37,423 nucleotides of DNA, from assembly GCA_023423065.1 (NCBI GenBank), contig JAFAGC010000056.1:1-37423 (forward strand). Direction: 5' to 3'. A model generated the notes under the pieces. It worked only from the letters and a program-made list of their open reading frames with translations. It had not been told where the DNA came from and made no database searches. Below, piece by piece: positions 1-7,917 of this stretch (the first letter of the stretch is position 1; each line of letters starts with the position of its first letter). A program made the translations under genes and the position numbers. The stretch is from Pseudomonadota bacterium. Its GTDB lineage: Bacteria; Pseudomonadota; Gammaproteobacteria; Steroidobacterales; Steroidobacteraceae.

Positions 1-2
1 AG

Positions 3-206
3 CTCGTCTCGCTGCTCGCGCGCCGCCGGTACTCCACGGTAGTGGGCTGGCCGGAGAAGTTCTTCGTGAAAGTGAATGCCCTGTTTCCCGGTGTCGTCGA
101 TCGCGCCGTGCGCGGACGACTCGCCATCGTTCGCACCTGCGCGCGCCTGCGCGTCGCCGCTCCCCATGAGGTACCCGAAAATGAACATCAAGACATCGCT
201 GCGTAA
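3..206 (+). CDS. Short-chain dehydrogenase, C-terminal end only (cut by window edge)
   Basis: The reading frame is open from the first bases and ends at TAA 204-206. The visible peptide contains LLARRRYSTVVGWPEKFF followed by NALFPGVVDRAVRGRLAIVR. This resembles the C-terminal tail of classical short-chain dehydrogenase/reductases of the YdfG/YqjQ type, which end in a 'VGWPEK...LFPGLVD' segment. The nucleotide-binding and catalytic parts lie outside the window, so substrate cannot be judged. The stop lies 26 nt inside the start of the next gene, in another frame, so the two are probably co-transcribed and perhaps translationally coupled. The last ~20 residues look unlike the family and may be a local extension. 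Confidence 0.6.
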   Translation, partial: LVSLLARRRYSTVVGWPEKFFVKVNALFPGVVDRAVRGRLAIVRTCARLRVAAPHEVPENEHQDIAA

Positions 207-852
207 CTGGTTAGGCTCCCTGGCGTTCGCCGTCGCGCTCATGCCCGCGCTGCCGGCCTTCGCTCAGGATGCGCTCATGACCGAACTGGCGGACATCCAG
301 CACGGCTGGGACCGGGCGAGCTACCAGATTCCGGATTCGAAGGACAAACAACGGCAGCTCGAGTCGCTGTCGACGCGCAGCGAAGCGCTCGCCCGCAAGT
401 ATCCCGGGCGCGCGGAGCCGCTCGTGTGGGAAGGGATCGTGCTGAGCAGCTACGCGGGCGCCAAGGGCGGGCTCGGCGCGTTGTCGCTCGCGAAGAAGTC
501 GCGCGACTGTCTGCTCGAGGCCGCGAAGATCGATCCCGCGGCGTTGCAGGGCTCGGCATATACGAGCCTTGGCGCGCTGTACTACAAGGTGCCCGGCTGG
601 CCCGTCGGGTTCGGCGATCACGACAAGGCGAGCGAATACCTGCGGAAGGCGCTGGAGATCAACCCGAACGGCATGGACCCCAACTACTTCATCGGCGAAC
701 TGCTTTACGAGCAGAAGGACTACTCACGCTCGCTGCAGCACCTGCAGAGGGCGCTGGCGGCGCCGGCGCGACCGGATCGGCCGCTCGCGGATGCGGGGCG
801 GCGCGATGAGATCAACGTGCTCGTGGCGAAGGTGCGCGGAAAGCTGGAGTGA
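181..852 (+). CDS. Exported TPR-repeat protein
   Basis: The protein has 223 residues. The start at 181 is chosen because GAGG at 168-171 is well placed and because it opens a clean signal peptide (MNIKTSLRNWLGSLAFAVAL then ALPAFA^Q); an upstream in-frame ATG at 76 would add a non-signal-like leader. After the signal come helical segments of tetratricopeptide type: residues around SYAGAKGGLGALSLAKKSR, then a clear TPR pair covering KASEYLRKALEINPNGMDPN and GELLYEQKDYSRSLQHLQRA. It should sit in the periplasm and act as a protein-protein scaffold; no enzymatic motif is visible. It overlaps the end of the upstream dehydrogenase gene. Partner unknown. Confidence 0.8.
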   Translation: MNIKTSLRNWLGSLAFAVALMPALPAFAQDALMTELADIQHGWDRASYQIPDSKDKQRQLESLSTRSEALARKYPGRAEPLVWEGIVLSSYAGAKGGLGALSLAKKSRDCLLEAAKIDPAALQGSAYTSLGALYYKVPGWPVGFGDHDKASEYLRKALEINPNGMDPNYFIGELLYEQKDYSRSLQHLQRALAAPARPDRPLADAGRRDEINVLVAKVRGKLE

Positions 853-966
853 GTCGGCGGGGCGTGGACCAGGCGAGCGCTGTCGCAGGGTAGGACGATG
901 CGCCTTCGGACCCGTTCGTAGTCCGATATGCAACCGATGAGGACGAACTAGCATCGCTTGCCGACC

Positions 967-2277
967 ATGAGCAAGCTGCGCCTCATCTGGAGCAACCTCG
1001 TCGGAAGCTTCTGGCTCGTTCCGTCGCTGATTTTCGCCGCGGCGACCGCGATGGCGATTCTGCTGATCAGTCTCGACACTGGAGAAGTGCGCGGCTGGAT
1101 GAGGGAGTGGCCACACCTTTTCGGCGCGAAGGCCGAAGGCGCCCGCGGCATGCTCTCGACCATCGCCGGGTCGATGATGACGGTCGTAGGCGTCACGTTT
1201 TCCATGACGCTGGTGACGCTGGCACTGGCCTCGAACCAGTTCAGCTCGCGCATCATCCGCAACTTCATGCGCGATCGCGTGATGCAGGTGGCGCTCGGCA
1301 CCTTTGCCGGCATCTTCATTTATTGCCTCATCGTGCTGCGCACGATCCGGGGCGGCGATGAAGCCTTCGTTCCGAGCCTGGCGGTCACGTTCGGATTCGT
1401 GATCGCCATGGCGGGCATTTTCGTGCTCATCGTCTTCATCCATCACATCGCCTCCGGCATCCAGGTCTCGAGCGTGCTGGCCACCGTCACCCAGGAAACC
1501 ATCGCGGCGGCGGATCGCATGATGCCCGCCGACGGCGCGAGAGAAGAGGATGCTGGAGGGCCCGAGCCGCCGCATTCGGGCGTGCACGGCTGGCACCCGA
1601 TCGCGTCACTGAGAACGGGCTACGTACAGGGCGTTGCCATCGAGGAACTCGTCCGCTGCGCCGAGGCTTGCGACGCGGTGATTCGCATGGAGAAAGGCGT
1701 AGGCGAGTTCGTCGCGACCCATACGACGCTCGCGCGGAGTTTCGCGCCCGGACCGCCTGGCGAGGATCTCATGGCGAACGTGCGCGACGCGTACTCGGTC
1801 AATCGCTTCCGCACCATCGACCAGGACCCCTCCTTCGGCGTGCGCCAGATCGTCGATATCGCGCTGCGCGCGCTGTCTCCCGGCATCAACGATCCCGCCA
1901 CGGCCGTGATGTGCCTCGACTATCTATCGGCGATTCTCGCGCACCTGGCTGGCAGGCCCTTCCCGGCGGCGCACCGCCGTTCCGGCGGCCGACTGCGAGT
2001 CATCGCGATCACGCCGACCTTCGAGAAGCTGCTCGACGACTCGCTGGACGAAATTCGCGCCAGCGCCCGCGGAAACGTGAAGGTTCTCGACACCCTCGTC
2101 GTCGTCATGCGAACGGTCGCGGAGCAGACTCTCGATGCGGACCGCAGACGGGCATTGCGCGAGAAACTGGATTGCCTCGACGAGTTGTCGGCGGGCATCG
2201 AGTCCTCGCTCGATCGAACGCGATTCGTCGACCACCTTCGCGATGCACGACGTCTGATCGGTGAGCGTCAGGCTTGA
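967..2277 (+). CDS. DUF2254 family inner-membrane protein
   Basis: The protein has 436 residues from ATG 967; a TTG at 958 in the same frame is an alternative and neither start has a strong ribosome binding site. Four hydrophobic segments fill the N-terminal third: around residues 12-32 (SFWLVPSLIFAAATAMAILL), 63-88 (MTVVGVTFSMTLVTLALA), 108-125 (GTFAGIFIYCLIVLR) and 140-160 (FGFVIAMAGIFVLIVF). A soluble C-terminal part follows with DPSFGVRQIVDIALRALSPG and INDPATAVMCLDYL, which are hallmark stretches of the DUF2254 family. The family is widespread and uncharacterised; the membrane domain plus cytosolic domain suggests a channel or sensor, but that is a guess. It stands alone between the TPR gene and the convergent DUF4336-like gene, whose stop is 32 nt away. 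Confidence 0.85.
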   Translation: MSKLRLIWSNLVGSFWLVPSLIFAAATAMAILLISLDTGEVRGWMREWPHLFGAKAEGARGMLSTIAGSMMTVVGVTFSMTLVTLALASNQFSSRIIRNFMRDRVMQVALGTFAGIFIYCLIVLRTIRGGDEAFVPSLAVTFGFVIAMAGIFVLIVFIHHIASGIQVSSVLATVTQETIAAADRMMPADGAREEDAGGPEPPHSGVHGWHPIASLRTGYVQGVAIEELVRCAEACDAVIRMEKGVGEFVATHTTLARSFAPGPPGEDLMANVRDAYSVNRFRTIDQDPSFGVRQIVDIALRALSPGINDPATAVMCLDYLSAILAHLAGRPFPAAHRRSGGRLRVIAITPTFEKLLDDSLDEIRASARGNVKVLDTLVVVMRTVAEQTLDADRRRALREKLDCLDELSAGIESSLDRTRFVDHLRDARRLIGERQA

Positions 2278-2309
2278 CCCACTCAGCCGCGAACGCGGCC
2301 GACGCCTCG

Positions 2310-3017
2310 TCAGTCGAGACTCGCCGCCAACTTCCGCAACGCTCCCCTCGGATCCGACACGATCGGGTCGCCGTGCGAGACGATGATCCGGCGCAGGTCC
2401 TCCCGCTCCGCCCACTTGCGAAATTGCGCGGACACTTCGCTCTTGTGTTTGCCGATCGACAACTTCACCGGCAGAGGCACGTGCGGCTCGTTGCCCGCGA
2501 AGCCCATCATCCGCAGCAACCAACCACCGACGCCGCTCTCGCCGTGGATGTCGCCGATCAGATCGTTCACGATGAGCGTCAGGCCGTCCGCGCAATCGAC
2601 TTCGAGCACGGAGTCGTGCGCGATCTCGACATAGCGCACGCCCGCGTCGTGAAAGTCCGGCGAGCTGGTGTCGATGCGCACGACCTTGCCGATCTTCTCG
2701 GCGCCGCCACGCGGCGCCACGACGCCGATGTCGGGGTAACGCTTCGCGTAGCTAGGCGCGTCGAGCCGGTGCATCTGGCTCGGCACCACGAGATAGGCCG
2801 GGCGACCGAACGCCTCGAGCTCCTCCATGCCGTATTCATCGAGCGCAATGGCGCTGAAGATGATGAGCTCGCCCGATGCCAGCCGCACCGCGCTCATGCG
2901 CCGCGGCAGATGCATCAGCGGCATCGTCAGGTCGCCGACGACCGTCAGGATGCGATCGTTGATGCGCGTCACCTCGCCGTGGGGCAGGACCGTCCAGTTT
3001 TCGTGTGGGGCCGTCAT
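2310..3017 (-). CDS. DUF4336-like protein (metallo-beta-lactamase-like fold)
   Basis: The protein has 235 residues from ATG 3017. The N-terminal half reads like a degenerate metallo-beta-lactamase fold: a WTVLPHGEVTRINDRILTVV opening strand pair, then MPLMHLPRRMSAVRLASGEL and LIIFSAIALDE, then PAYLVVPSQMHRLDAPSYAK. The stretch IVPS/VVPSQMHRLD..., with a His but no HxHxDH motif, matches the DUF4336 group, which has lost the usual zinc ligands. No signal peptide or membrane segment is seen, so it is probably cytosolic. Function is unknown in the family. It converges with the DUF2254 gene and is followed upstream (3018-3132) by an intergenic stretch holding one copy of the 20-bp palindrome. Confidence 0.65.
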   Translation of the reverse strand: MTAPHENWTVLPHGEVTRINDRILTVVGDLTMPLMHLPRRMSAVRLASGELIIFSAIALDEYGMEELEAFGRPAYLVVPSQMHRLDAPSYAKRYPDIGVVAPRGGAEKIGKVVRIDTSSPDFHDAGVRYVEIAHDSVLEVDCADGLTLIVNDLIGDIHGESGVGGWLLRMMGFAGNEPHVPLPVKLSIGKHKSEVSAQFRKWAEREDLRRIIVSHGDPIVSDPRGALRKLAASLD

Positions 3018-3079
3018 GGGGGCAGTCTGTGCCGGCGGGACGGGCGTGTGCTGTCGGAATCGAACCGATTCGAGGGTTG

Positions 3080-3099
3080 GACGTTCCCGCTGGAACGTC
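3080..3099. repeat. Palindromic 20-mer, copy 1 (GACGTTCCCGCTGGAACGTC)
   Basis: One mismatch from the perfect palindrome GACGTTCCAGCTGGAACGTC. It lies about 33 bases beyond the stop of the ParE-type toxin gene, in the gap before the DUF4336-like gene. It belongs to a five-copy family in this window (3080, 3754, 4936, 6585, 10889). Confidence 0.85.
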
Positions 3100-3132
3100 G
3101 TCGCATCAGCTGACGGGCTGCTCGGCTTCAGG

Positions 3133-3426
3133 CTATGTGCGCAACCGCCAGTAACCAGGCCGGCGTCGATGATGCGCGACCGCGATGATCAGGATTTCGC
3201 CCTCGCGAACGCAATACAGGACTCGATACGGAAATCGTGCCACTACCCGCGCTCGGATTTCACCTCGTTCGATTCTGCTAGCGAACGGTTGAGCCTCAAT
3301 CCGTTCACGCGTACGCCGAACCTCTTGCATGAATGCGTAGCCGAGTCCGCGCCTTTGGTCTTCGTAGTATCGAGTTGCCGCGCGCAACTCCTCCGCTGCT
3401 TTCCGGAGGACGCGGACTCGCGTCAC
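3133..3426 (-). CDS. RelE/ParE family toxin
   Basis: The protein has 97 residues and the typical ParE order: a basic N-terminal strand (RVRVLRKAAEELRAATRYYE), two helices (GYAFMQEVRRTRERIEAQPF), then the strand FPYRVLYCVREGEILIIAVA ending in HHRRRPGYWRLR. The closing 'FPYRVLY...I.I.AVAHHRRRPGYW' is diagnostic of the ParE branch; family members poison DNA gyrase or, as RelE, cleave mRNA on the ribosome. Which target applies here cannot be told. The start overlaps the antitoxin stop by 4 nt (ATGA), so translation is coupled and the antitoxin is made first. No truncation is seen; the pair looks intact. Confidence 0.88.
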   Translation of the reverse strand: MTRVRVLRKAAEELRAATRYYEDQRRGLGYAFMQEVRRTRERIEAQPFASRIERGEIRARVVARFPYRVLYCVREGEILIIAVAHHRRRPGYWRLRT

Positions 3427-3650
3427 TTGAGTTGCCGTTCGACCTCGGAGAAGACCTCATCCGCATCACGCGCATCCGTCTTCCCTGCATCGAGTTCGGC
3501 CAGGCGCTGCTCGGCTTCGTCCAGCCAAAGGCTGGATACGTCTTCGTCTTTGCCGGGATCAAGGCTTTCGATGAGCTTCAACGCGATGCGCGCCCTCTCC
3601 CGATGCGGGAGATGAAAGACCTGATCCTCGAGGTCGTTGTCGGGCTTCAT
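3423..3650 (-). CDS. Antitoxin of the ParE pair (addiction-module component family)
   Basis: The protein has 75 residues, is acidic and mostly helical. HLPHRERARIALKLIESLD followed by LWLDEAEQRLAELDAGKTDA and a C-terminal DEVFSEVERQLK is the pattern of the TIGR02574 'addiction module antidote' family. The 'D..G' turn followed by 'A.EVF..V...L' is the toxin-wrapping tail. ATG 3650 is preceded on the minus strand by AAGGTC, a fair ribosome binding site. It is first in a two-gene operon with the toxin at 3133-3426. Confidence 0.88.
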   Translation of the reverse strand: MKPDNDLEDQVFHLPHRERARIALKLIESLDPGKDEDVSSLWLDEAEQRLAELDAGKTDARDADEVFSEVERQLK

Positions 3651-3753
3651 GGCAAGACCTTATGACCGCCGGCCGGGAACGTCAACGACGCGTATCTCTC
3701 TGAAACAACTAAATATTGCCAACTTCAACGTCCAATCCGTTCGGATCGGCCCC

Positions 3754-3773
3754 GAAGTTCCAGCTGGAACGTC
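3754..3773. repeat. Palindromic 20-mer, copy 2 (GAAGTTCCAGCTGGAACGTC)
   Basis: One mismatch from the consensus. Its right end overlaps the stop codon of the MFS transporter gene (TCA at 3772-3774 on the plus strand), so the element starts exactly where that gene ends. Confidence 0.9.
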
Positions 3774-4914
3774 ACCCCCGCCGCGGCGCCACCACCCCCG
3801 CGCACAGCGGCACCGACAGCACCATCACCGGAATCATCCAGAACGCCAGCGTCAGCCCCACGTGATCCGCCACGAACCCGATGAGCGCGGGCCCCAGCAG
3901 AATCCCCGCATACCCCACCGTCGTGATCGCCGCGATCGCGAGGACCGGCGGCATCACCGTCTGACTACCCGCGCGGCGGAACAACACCGGCACGACGTTC
4001 GCCGCGCCCATGCCTATCAATATGAATCCCGCCATCGCGATTGCCACGACCGGCGCGGTCAGGATCAGAACGAACCCCGCCATGGCCACCACGCTTCCCC
4101 AGATCATGATGGCGCGATCCCCGATGCGCGCGGTCAACGCGTCGCCGGTCAAGCGCATCACCGTCATCGCGATCGAGAACAGGACGTAGCCGAGGCCGCC
4201 CTGCTCCACGTCCACCAGGCCATTGCCCGTGATGAGCAGCGCGCTCCAGTCGAGCACCGCGCCTTCGGCGAGGAACATGATCGCGGTGAGCGCGGCGATG
4301 ATGAGCACCACGCCGCGCGGCCACGCGAAGTGCGGGTCACCGTCCGCGGATCGGGTCTTGAGCAGCCCCGGCCAGGTGGCGAACATCGCCAGGACCATCA
4401 GCCCCGCAGCAACCACCACGCAGAGCACCGGCCCGAGCCCGAACGACAGCAGCATGAGGATGAACGCCGCGCCCGCGAATCCGCCGAGACTGTAGAGCGC
4501 GTGAAAGCCCGACAGCAGCGGCCGCCCCGCCGCGCGCTCGACTTCGACCGCGTGGATGTTCATCGCGACGTCGAGCGAGCCGAGTGCGGCGCCGAAGAAA
4601 AGCAGCGTGACGCCGAGCGTGAATGGCGTGGAGGCGATCGCGAGCCATGGCAAGACCGCGGCGAGCCCGAAGCCGCTGATCAGGATGACCGGGCGCGTGC
4701 CGAAACGCGAGCTCAGCATGCCGGTGAAGAACATTGCTAGTAGTGAGCCGATGCCGAGGCACAGCAGCAGGATGCCGAGCATCTGCTCGTCGACGGCGAG
4801 ACGGTCCTTTGCGTACGGCACGAGCGGTGCCCAGCAGGAGATGCCGAAGCCGGCGACGAGAAACGCGAGACGCGTGGAAAGGCGCGCCGGAAGATTGTCT
4901 GAAGATGGGGTCAA
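3772..4914 (-). CDS. MFS transporter (YbjJ-like)
   Basis: The protein has 380 residues and about 12 hydrophobic segments, for example LAFLVAGFGISCWAPLVPYA, LLLCLGIGSLLAMFFTGMLS and VVAMAGFVLILTAPVVAIAM. The loop between helices 2 and 3, GMLSSRFGTRPVILISG, is the major-facilitator signature G-x-x-x-D/S-R-x-G-x-R-R/P. The second half repeats it weakly (LTARIGDRAIMIWGSVVAMA). The overall look is of the E. coli YbjJ group, uncharacterised carriers often guessed to export small molecules. The frame opens with TTG at 4912-4914; no ATG lies near, so TTG is the likely start. Both ends carry a copy of the palindromic 20-mer. Substrate unknown. Confidence 0.85.
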   Translation of the reverse strand: MTPSSDNLPARLSTRLAFLVAGFGISCWAPLVPYAKDRLAVDEQMLGILLLCLGIGSLLAMFFTGMLSSRFGTRPVILISGFGLAAVLPWLAIASTPFTLGVTLLFFGAALGSLDVAMNIHAVEVERAAGRPLLSGFHALYSLGGFAGAAFILMLLSFGLGPVLCVVVAAGLMVLAMFATWPGLLKTRSADGDPHFAWPRGVVLIIAALTAIMFLAEGAVLDWSALLITGNGLVDVEQGGLGYVLFSIAMTVMRLTGDALTARIGDRAIMIWGSVVAMAGFVLILTAPVVAIAMAGFILIGMGAANVVPVLFRRAGSQTVMPPVLAIAAITTVGYAGILLGPALIGFVADHVGLTLAFWMIPVMVLSVPLCAGVVAPRRG

Positions 4915-4935
4915 GGCACGCAGATGTTACGCGAG

Positions 4936-4955
4936 GGCGCTCCAGCCGGAACGTC
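4936..4955. repeat. Palindromic 20-mer, copy 3 (degenerate)
   Basis: GGCGCTCCAGCCGGAACGTC differs from the consensus at three positions. It sits between the divergent starts of the MFS gene (4914) and the VOC gene (5034), so unlike the other copies it is not at a gene end. Confidence 0.65.
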
Positions 4956-5033
4956 GTCCCGCTGACCTGGCCAGCAAGCGGGAGAACTCCCAGGGTATTC
5001 TGGCTTGGGGGCATCAAGAGGGGCCATACAACA

Positions 5034-5456
5034 ATGAATCATGACCTGAATGTACCTTCGCTCATTCCCGTGCTGGCGGTTGAGCGGGTCGAAGAGGCCG
5101 TCGAGTTTTACAAGGCCCTGGGTTTCAGCGAGGTCTTCTCGATTCCCGATGAGCGCGGGGAGATCGTTCATGCTCATCTTCGCAGGGATGGCAGTGCGCT
5201 GTTCCTAGGACGGCTGGATATCTCCCACTACCCCGATCATCCGCGCGCATCGATGATCGCGAGCAGTTCCCCCGGTCAGCGCGGCACGGGTATTGCGCTC
5301 ATCCTGCAGGTTGCGGATCTCGCGGCCGTTCATGAATTCGTTCGAGGCCGGAAGCTGCAGATTCTCGCGGAGCCCGCGGATGAGTATTACGGCGACCGCG
5401 TGTTCTTCTTTCTCGATCCTTTCGGCTACGAGTGGAAGATCTGCCAGGCGATTTGA
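5034..5456 (+). CDS. VOC-family protein (glyoxalase / bleomycin-resistance fold)
   Basis: The protein has 140 residues. ATG 5034 is preceded by AGAGGGG at 5018-5024. It shows two beta-alpha-beta-beta-beta modules: IPVLAVERVEEAVEFYKALG then FSEVF, and the second module IALILQVADLAAVHEFVRGR ending in RVFFFLDPFGYEWKICQ. The phrase 'D.dRvFFFLDPFGYEWKI' supplies the usual metal-ligand Glu. Proteins of this kind include glyoxalases, dioxygenases and antibiotic-binding proteins; the length and motif fit the single-domain 'glyoxalase/bleomycin resistance' class, which cannot be assigned a substrate from sequence alone. It is divergent from the MFS gene at 3772-4914 and shares an intergenic region with it. 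Confidence 0.85.
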   Translation: MNHDLNVPSLIPVLAVERVEEAVEFYKALGFSEVFSIPDERGEIVHAHLRRDGSALFLGRLDISHYPDHPRASMIASSSPGQRGTGIALILQVADLAAVHEFVRGRKLQILAEPADEYYGDRVFFFLDPFGYEWKICQAI

Positions 5457-5537
5457 GGTCGCCGGTCGATCGTGGTCAGGCCGAAGGGGCACTTTCGAAT
5501 CGGAACTATTTTTCAACGCCCCCTCTCCAACGGCGGC

Positions 5538-6554
5538 ATGCGCAAAACTCTAACAACCGCGCTCGCACTCGCCTGCGGGTTGAATCTCGTTGTTTCCCGA
5601 GCCCAAACATCCGAGGCACCGCTCGAAGAAATCACCGTCACGGGTGAATTCGCGGGACCCGGCATGTGGCAAGTCACGCACCCTGATCATCCAGGCCATA
5701 CGCTATGGATAGTCGGTGATCCGCCCCTGCTGCCCCTGGGGATGCGATTTCGTTCGCAGCAAGTGACGCACGTGGCGTCGCAATCGCAGGAAATTGTCGT
5801 GCAGCCGGGGATTTCGCTGCAACCAGACAAGAAGATTGGCATGTTCCGCATGCTCACCTTGGTGCCGGCCGCGATGAAGCTGCGCAAGAACCCTGACAAA
5901 GCCAGGCTGCAGGAGCTGCTCCCGCCCGACATGTACGCGCGCTGGCTGGTGCAAAAGAAGCTCTACCTAGGTCGCGACTCGGGGGTGGAAAGGATGCGGC
6001 CGTTCCTGGTGGCCGAAAAACTGCGCACTGCGGCGCTCGAGGAATTGCAGCTCGGGCATGGTGGATCGTGGAGAGAGGTCTGGGAACACGTGGAAAAGGA
6101 GAAGATTCCCGTTACGAGACCCAACCTCGAACTCACCTTCAAGACGGACGATCTGCGTGGCCAGATCAAGGCGTTCTCGCGGCAGAAGCTCGCAGACGAG
6201 GAATGTCTCGCGAAGACAGTCGAACTCACCGAGGCCCTGTCTAACAAACCGGTGGAAGACGCCCGCGCCCGCGCATGGGCTACGGGCGATCTCGCCAAGC
6301 TGCAGGAATTGCCGCCGCTCCCGAATCCCGATCTTTCATGCGAACAGGCCATCATGAATGCGCTGGCGACGACGACCCCCGTCCCCACCGATCTGCGCGA
6401 GCAGATGGACGAGTTGTGGTTTGACGCGGCAGCTCGCGCTTTGGCCAAGAATGAGAGCACGCTTGCCTTCGTGAGGATGAGTGAGCTGCTTGGTGAGCTC
6501 GGCTATCTAGAGAGGCTGCGCAAGCGTGGCTTTGAAATCCTGGCGCCTGGCTAG
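5538..6554 (+). CDS. TraB/GumN family exported protein
   Basis: The protein has 338 residues from ATG 5538, which opens a signal peptide (MRKTLTTALALACGLNLVVS then RAQ). The family's first block appears as HTLWIVGDPPLLPLGMRFRS, matching the 'lWi.G..s.LP.gm.wrs' form of one TraB/GumN branch and lacking the GTxH form of the rest. The last block, STLAFVRMSELLGELGYLER then LRKRGFEI, matches 'n.tafv.v....LlG..G.l..L...Gy.v'. Five cysteines are present but no metal motif is clear. TraB proteins are often treated as putative metal-dependent peptidases; that has weak support here because the His of the first motif is offset. It ends 2 nt before the stop of the convergent DUF418 gene. Confidence 0.75.
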   Translation: MRKTLTTALALACGLNLVVSRAQTSEAPLEEITVTGEFAGPGMWQVTHPDHPGHTLWIVGDPPLLPLGMRFRSQQVTHVASQSQEIVVQPGISLQPDKKIGMFRMLTLVPAAMKLRKNPDKARLQELLPPDMYARWLVQKKLYLGRDSGVERMRPFLVAEKLRTAALEELQLGHGGSWREVWEHVEKEKIPVTRPNLELTFKTDDLRGQIKAFSRQKLADEECLAKTVELTEALSNKPVEDARARAWATGDLAKLQELPPLPNPDLSCEQAIMNALATTTPVPTDLREQMDELWFDAAARALAKNESTLAFVRMSELLGELGYLERLRKRGFEILAPG

Positions 6555-6556
6555 TT

Positions 6557-7786
6557 TCAATTGGCGCTGACATTCGGCGCCGGCGACGTTCCAGCTGGAA
6601 CGCCCGCCCTCGAGAGCGGCTGCCAGCGAAACTGCGTGGCGGAGCGCCACAGCCACTCCACCGGACCCATCGACATGCGCGCCAGCCACCAGCGCGCCAT
6701 GAACACCTGCGCTACGAAGAACACGATACCGATGCCCGTCGCGGCGGCGTGGCCGAGCTCGCCCATCATCCCGAACCCGACGCCGTAGAACACGATGGCG
6801 AGGAACACGCTCTGCAGCAGGTAGGTAGTGAGACCCATCTTGCCGAGCGGCGCGAGCTGCGCCAGGAGGCCGGTCGAATGCCGCCAGTACAGCAGCGTCA
6901 CGCCGGCGACATAACCGCCCGCGAGCGCCACCTTCTGAACGTTGGAGGCGAGCCCGTACCACGCGCCGCCCGCGGGGGTGGAAGGTTCGGCAGTCAGCGT
7001 GATGGCGGTGGTCACGGCGGCGATGGCGCCGCCCACGACTAGCAGCCAGCCGAAGAACCAACGCGACCCTGCGGAGTCCTCGAACAACCCGGCGCGCCAA
7101 GCACACACACCGATGAGGAAGCAGCCAAACGTGATCCACAGGCGGCCGCTGAACGCGAGGTAGATAGACTTCATGACGAGCCCGTCGGTGAAGTTCACGC
7201 GCGCGATGTCCGCGAACGAACCGGAACTCATGGCGGCATACAGCGCCTGGCCCTTCGCCATGAAAAGGGCGCTCATCTCGGCGTTCGCCTGCTGCTGCTC
7301 GGGCGTCGGCGGCGCGGCGTTGATGCTGAGGAAGCCCTGCGCGATGCCGGGCACGTTGAGCACCAGCAGCAGGCCGACCGTGAACAACACGCCCGTATTC
7401 ACCCTGCCCAGCGGAATCAGCAGCAGCCCGAGCAGCGCGTACAACATGAGGATGTCGCCGTTGAAGAGCATCTGGTGCGCCACGCCGATGAACAGCAGGA
7501 CGATCAGCCGCCAGGCGAAGCGTCCGCCGAATGCCGCGCCCTTCTGACGCGCGCGGTCGAGCTGGATGGCGAAGCTCAGGCCGAACAGGAACGCGAAGAT
7601 GGAGAAGAACTTGCTCTCGATGAACACCGCCACGAAGCGATGCACCGCGCCGTCGAACGCGTTGAGCAGCATGAAATCTTGTCCCGGAGGCGGGCCGGCC
7701 AGGAATCCCATTTCCGCATGTGTGATCACGATGCCGAGCAGCGCGAAGGCGCGCAGCACGTCGACGACGGCGATGCGTTCTGACAT
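6557..7786 (-). CDS. DUF418 family membrane protein (YeiB-like)
   Basis: The protein has 409 residues from ATG 7786, preceded by GGGAGAAG. It opens with RIAVVDVLRAFALLGIVITH, the standard 'R....D.lRG.AllGil..N' opening of heparan-alpha-glucosaminide acetyltransferase/YeiB-like proteins. About ten hydrophobic segments follow, including FFSIFAFLFGLSFAIQLDRA and WRLIVLLFIGVAHQMLFNGD ('L...G..H.......DIL..Y'), the marks of this family. The C-terminal DUF418 part ends in GPVEWLWRSATQFRWQPL, which is the family's 'GP.EwlwR..ty' signature. It is predicted to be an integral inner-membrane protein; the family's substrate is not known. The last ~12 codons run through a copy of the palindromic 20-mer, so the tail VPAGTSPAPNVSAN is probably element-derived. 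Confidence 0.88.
   Translation of the reverse strand: MSERIAVVDVLRAFALLGIVITHAEMGFLAGPPPGQDFMLLNAFDGAVHRFVAVFIESKFFSIFAFLFGLSFAIQLDRARQKGAAFGGRFAWRLIVLLFIGVAHQMLFNGDILMLYALLGLLLIPLGRVNTGVLFTVGLLLVLNVPGIAQGFLSINAAPPTPEQQQANAEMSALFMAKGQALYAAMSSGSFADIARVNFTDGLVMKSIYLAFSGRLWITFGCFLIGVCAWRAGLFEDSAGSRWFFGWLLVVGGAIAAVTTAITLTAEPSTPAGGAWYGLASNVQKVALAGGYVAGVTLLYWRHSTGLLAQLAPLGKMGLTTYLLQSVFLAIVFYGVGFGMMGELGHAAATGIGIVFFVAQVFMARWWLARMSMGPVEWLWRSATQFRWQPLSRAGVPAGTSPAPNVSAN
6585..6604. repeat. Palindromic 20-mer, copy 4 (inside the 3' end of the DUF418 gene)
   Basis: GACGTTCCAGCTGGAACGCC has one mismatch. It lies inside coding sequence and gives the peptide VPAGTS near the C terminus of the DUF418 protein, just beyond the family's conserved end. 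Confidence 0.9.
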
Positions 7787-7811
7787 GGCTTCTCCCGGAC
7801 GAGGTACGTGA

Positions 7812-7917
7812 CTATACGAAAGGCGCGCGGTCCGGTTCGACAGCGATGCGCCGAGCCGAGTCGACCAGGACGCGCTGACGGTGAACGGTCACGATGCGGC
7901 TGATTTCGACTATCTGC
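7812..7917 (-). pseudogene. ORF6N-domain gene fragment
   Basis: The minus-strand frame reads LEQIVEISRIVTVHRQRVLV then DSARRIAVEPDRAPFV and stops. The phrase IVTVHRQRVLVDS closely matches IVTVRGQRVLVDS, the opening of the intact ORF6N gene at 10292-10813, but the match ends right after DS, where the intact protein continues DLAAVYGV. No start codon of its own is convincing. I read it as the leading ~35 codons of a second ORF6N gene whose body was lost. It abuts the end of the NAD(P)-binding gene. Confidence 0.65.
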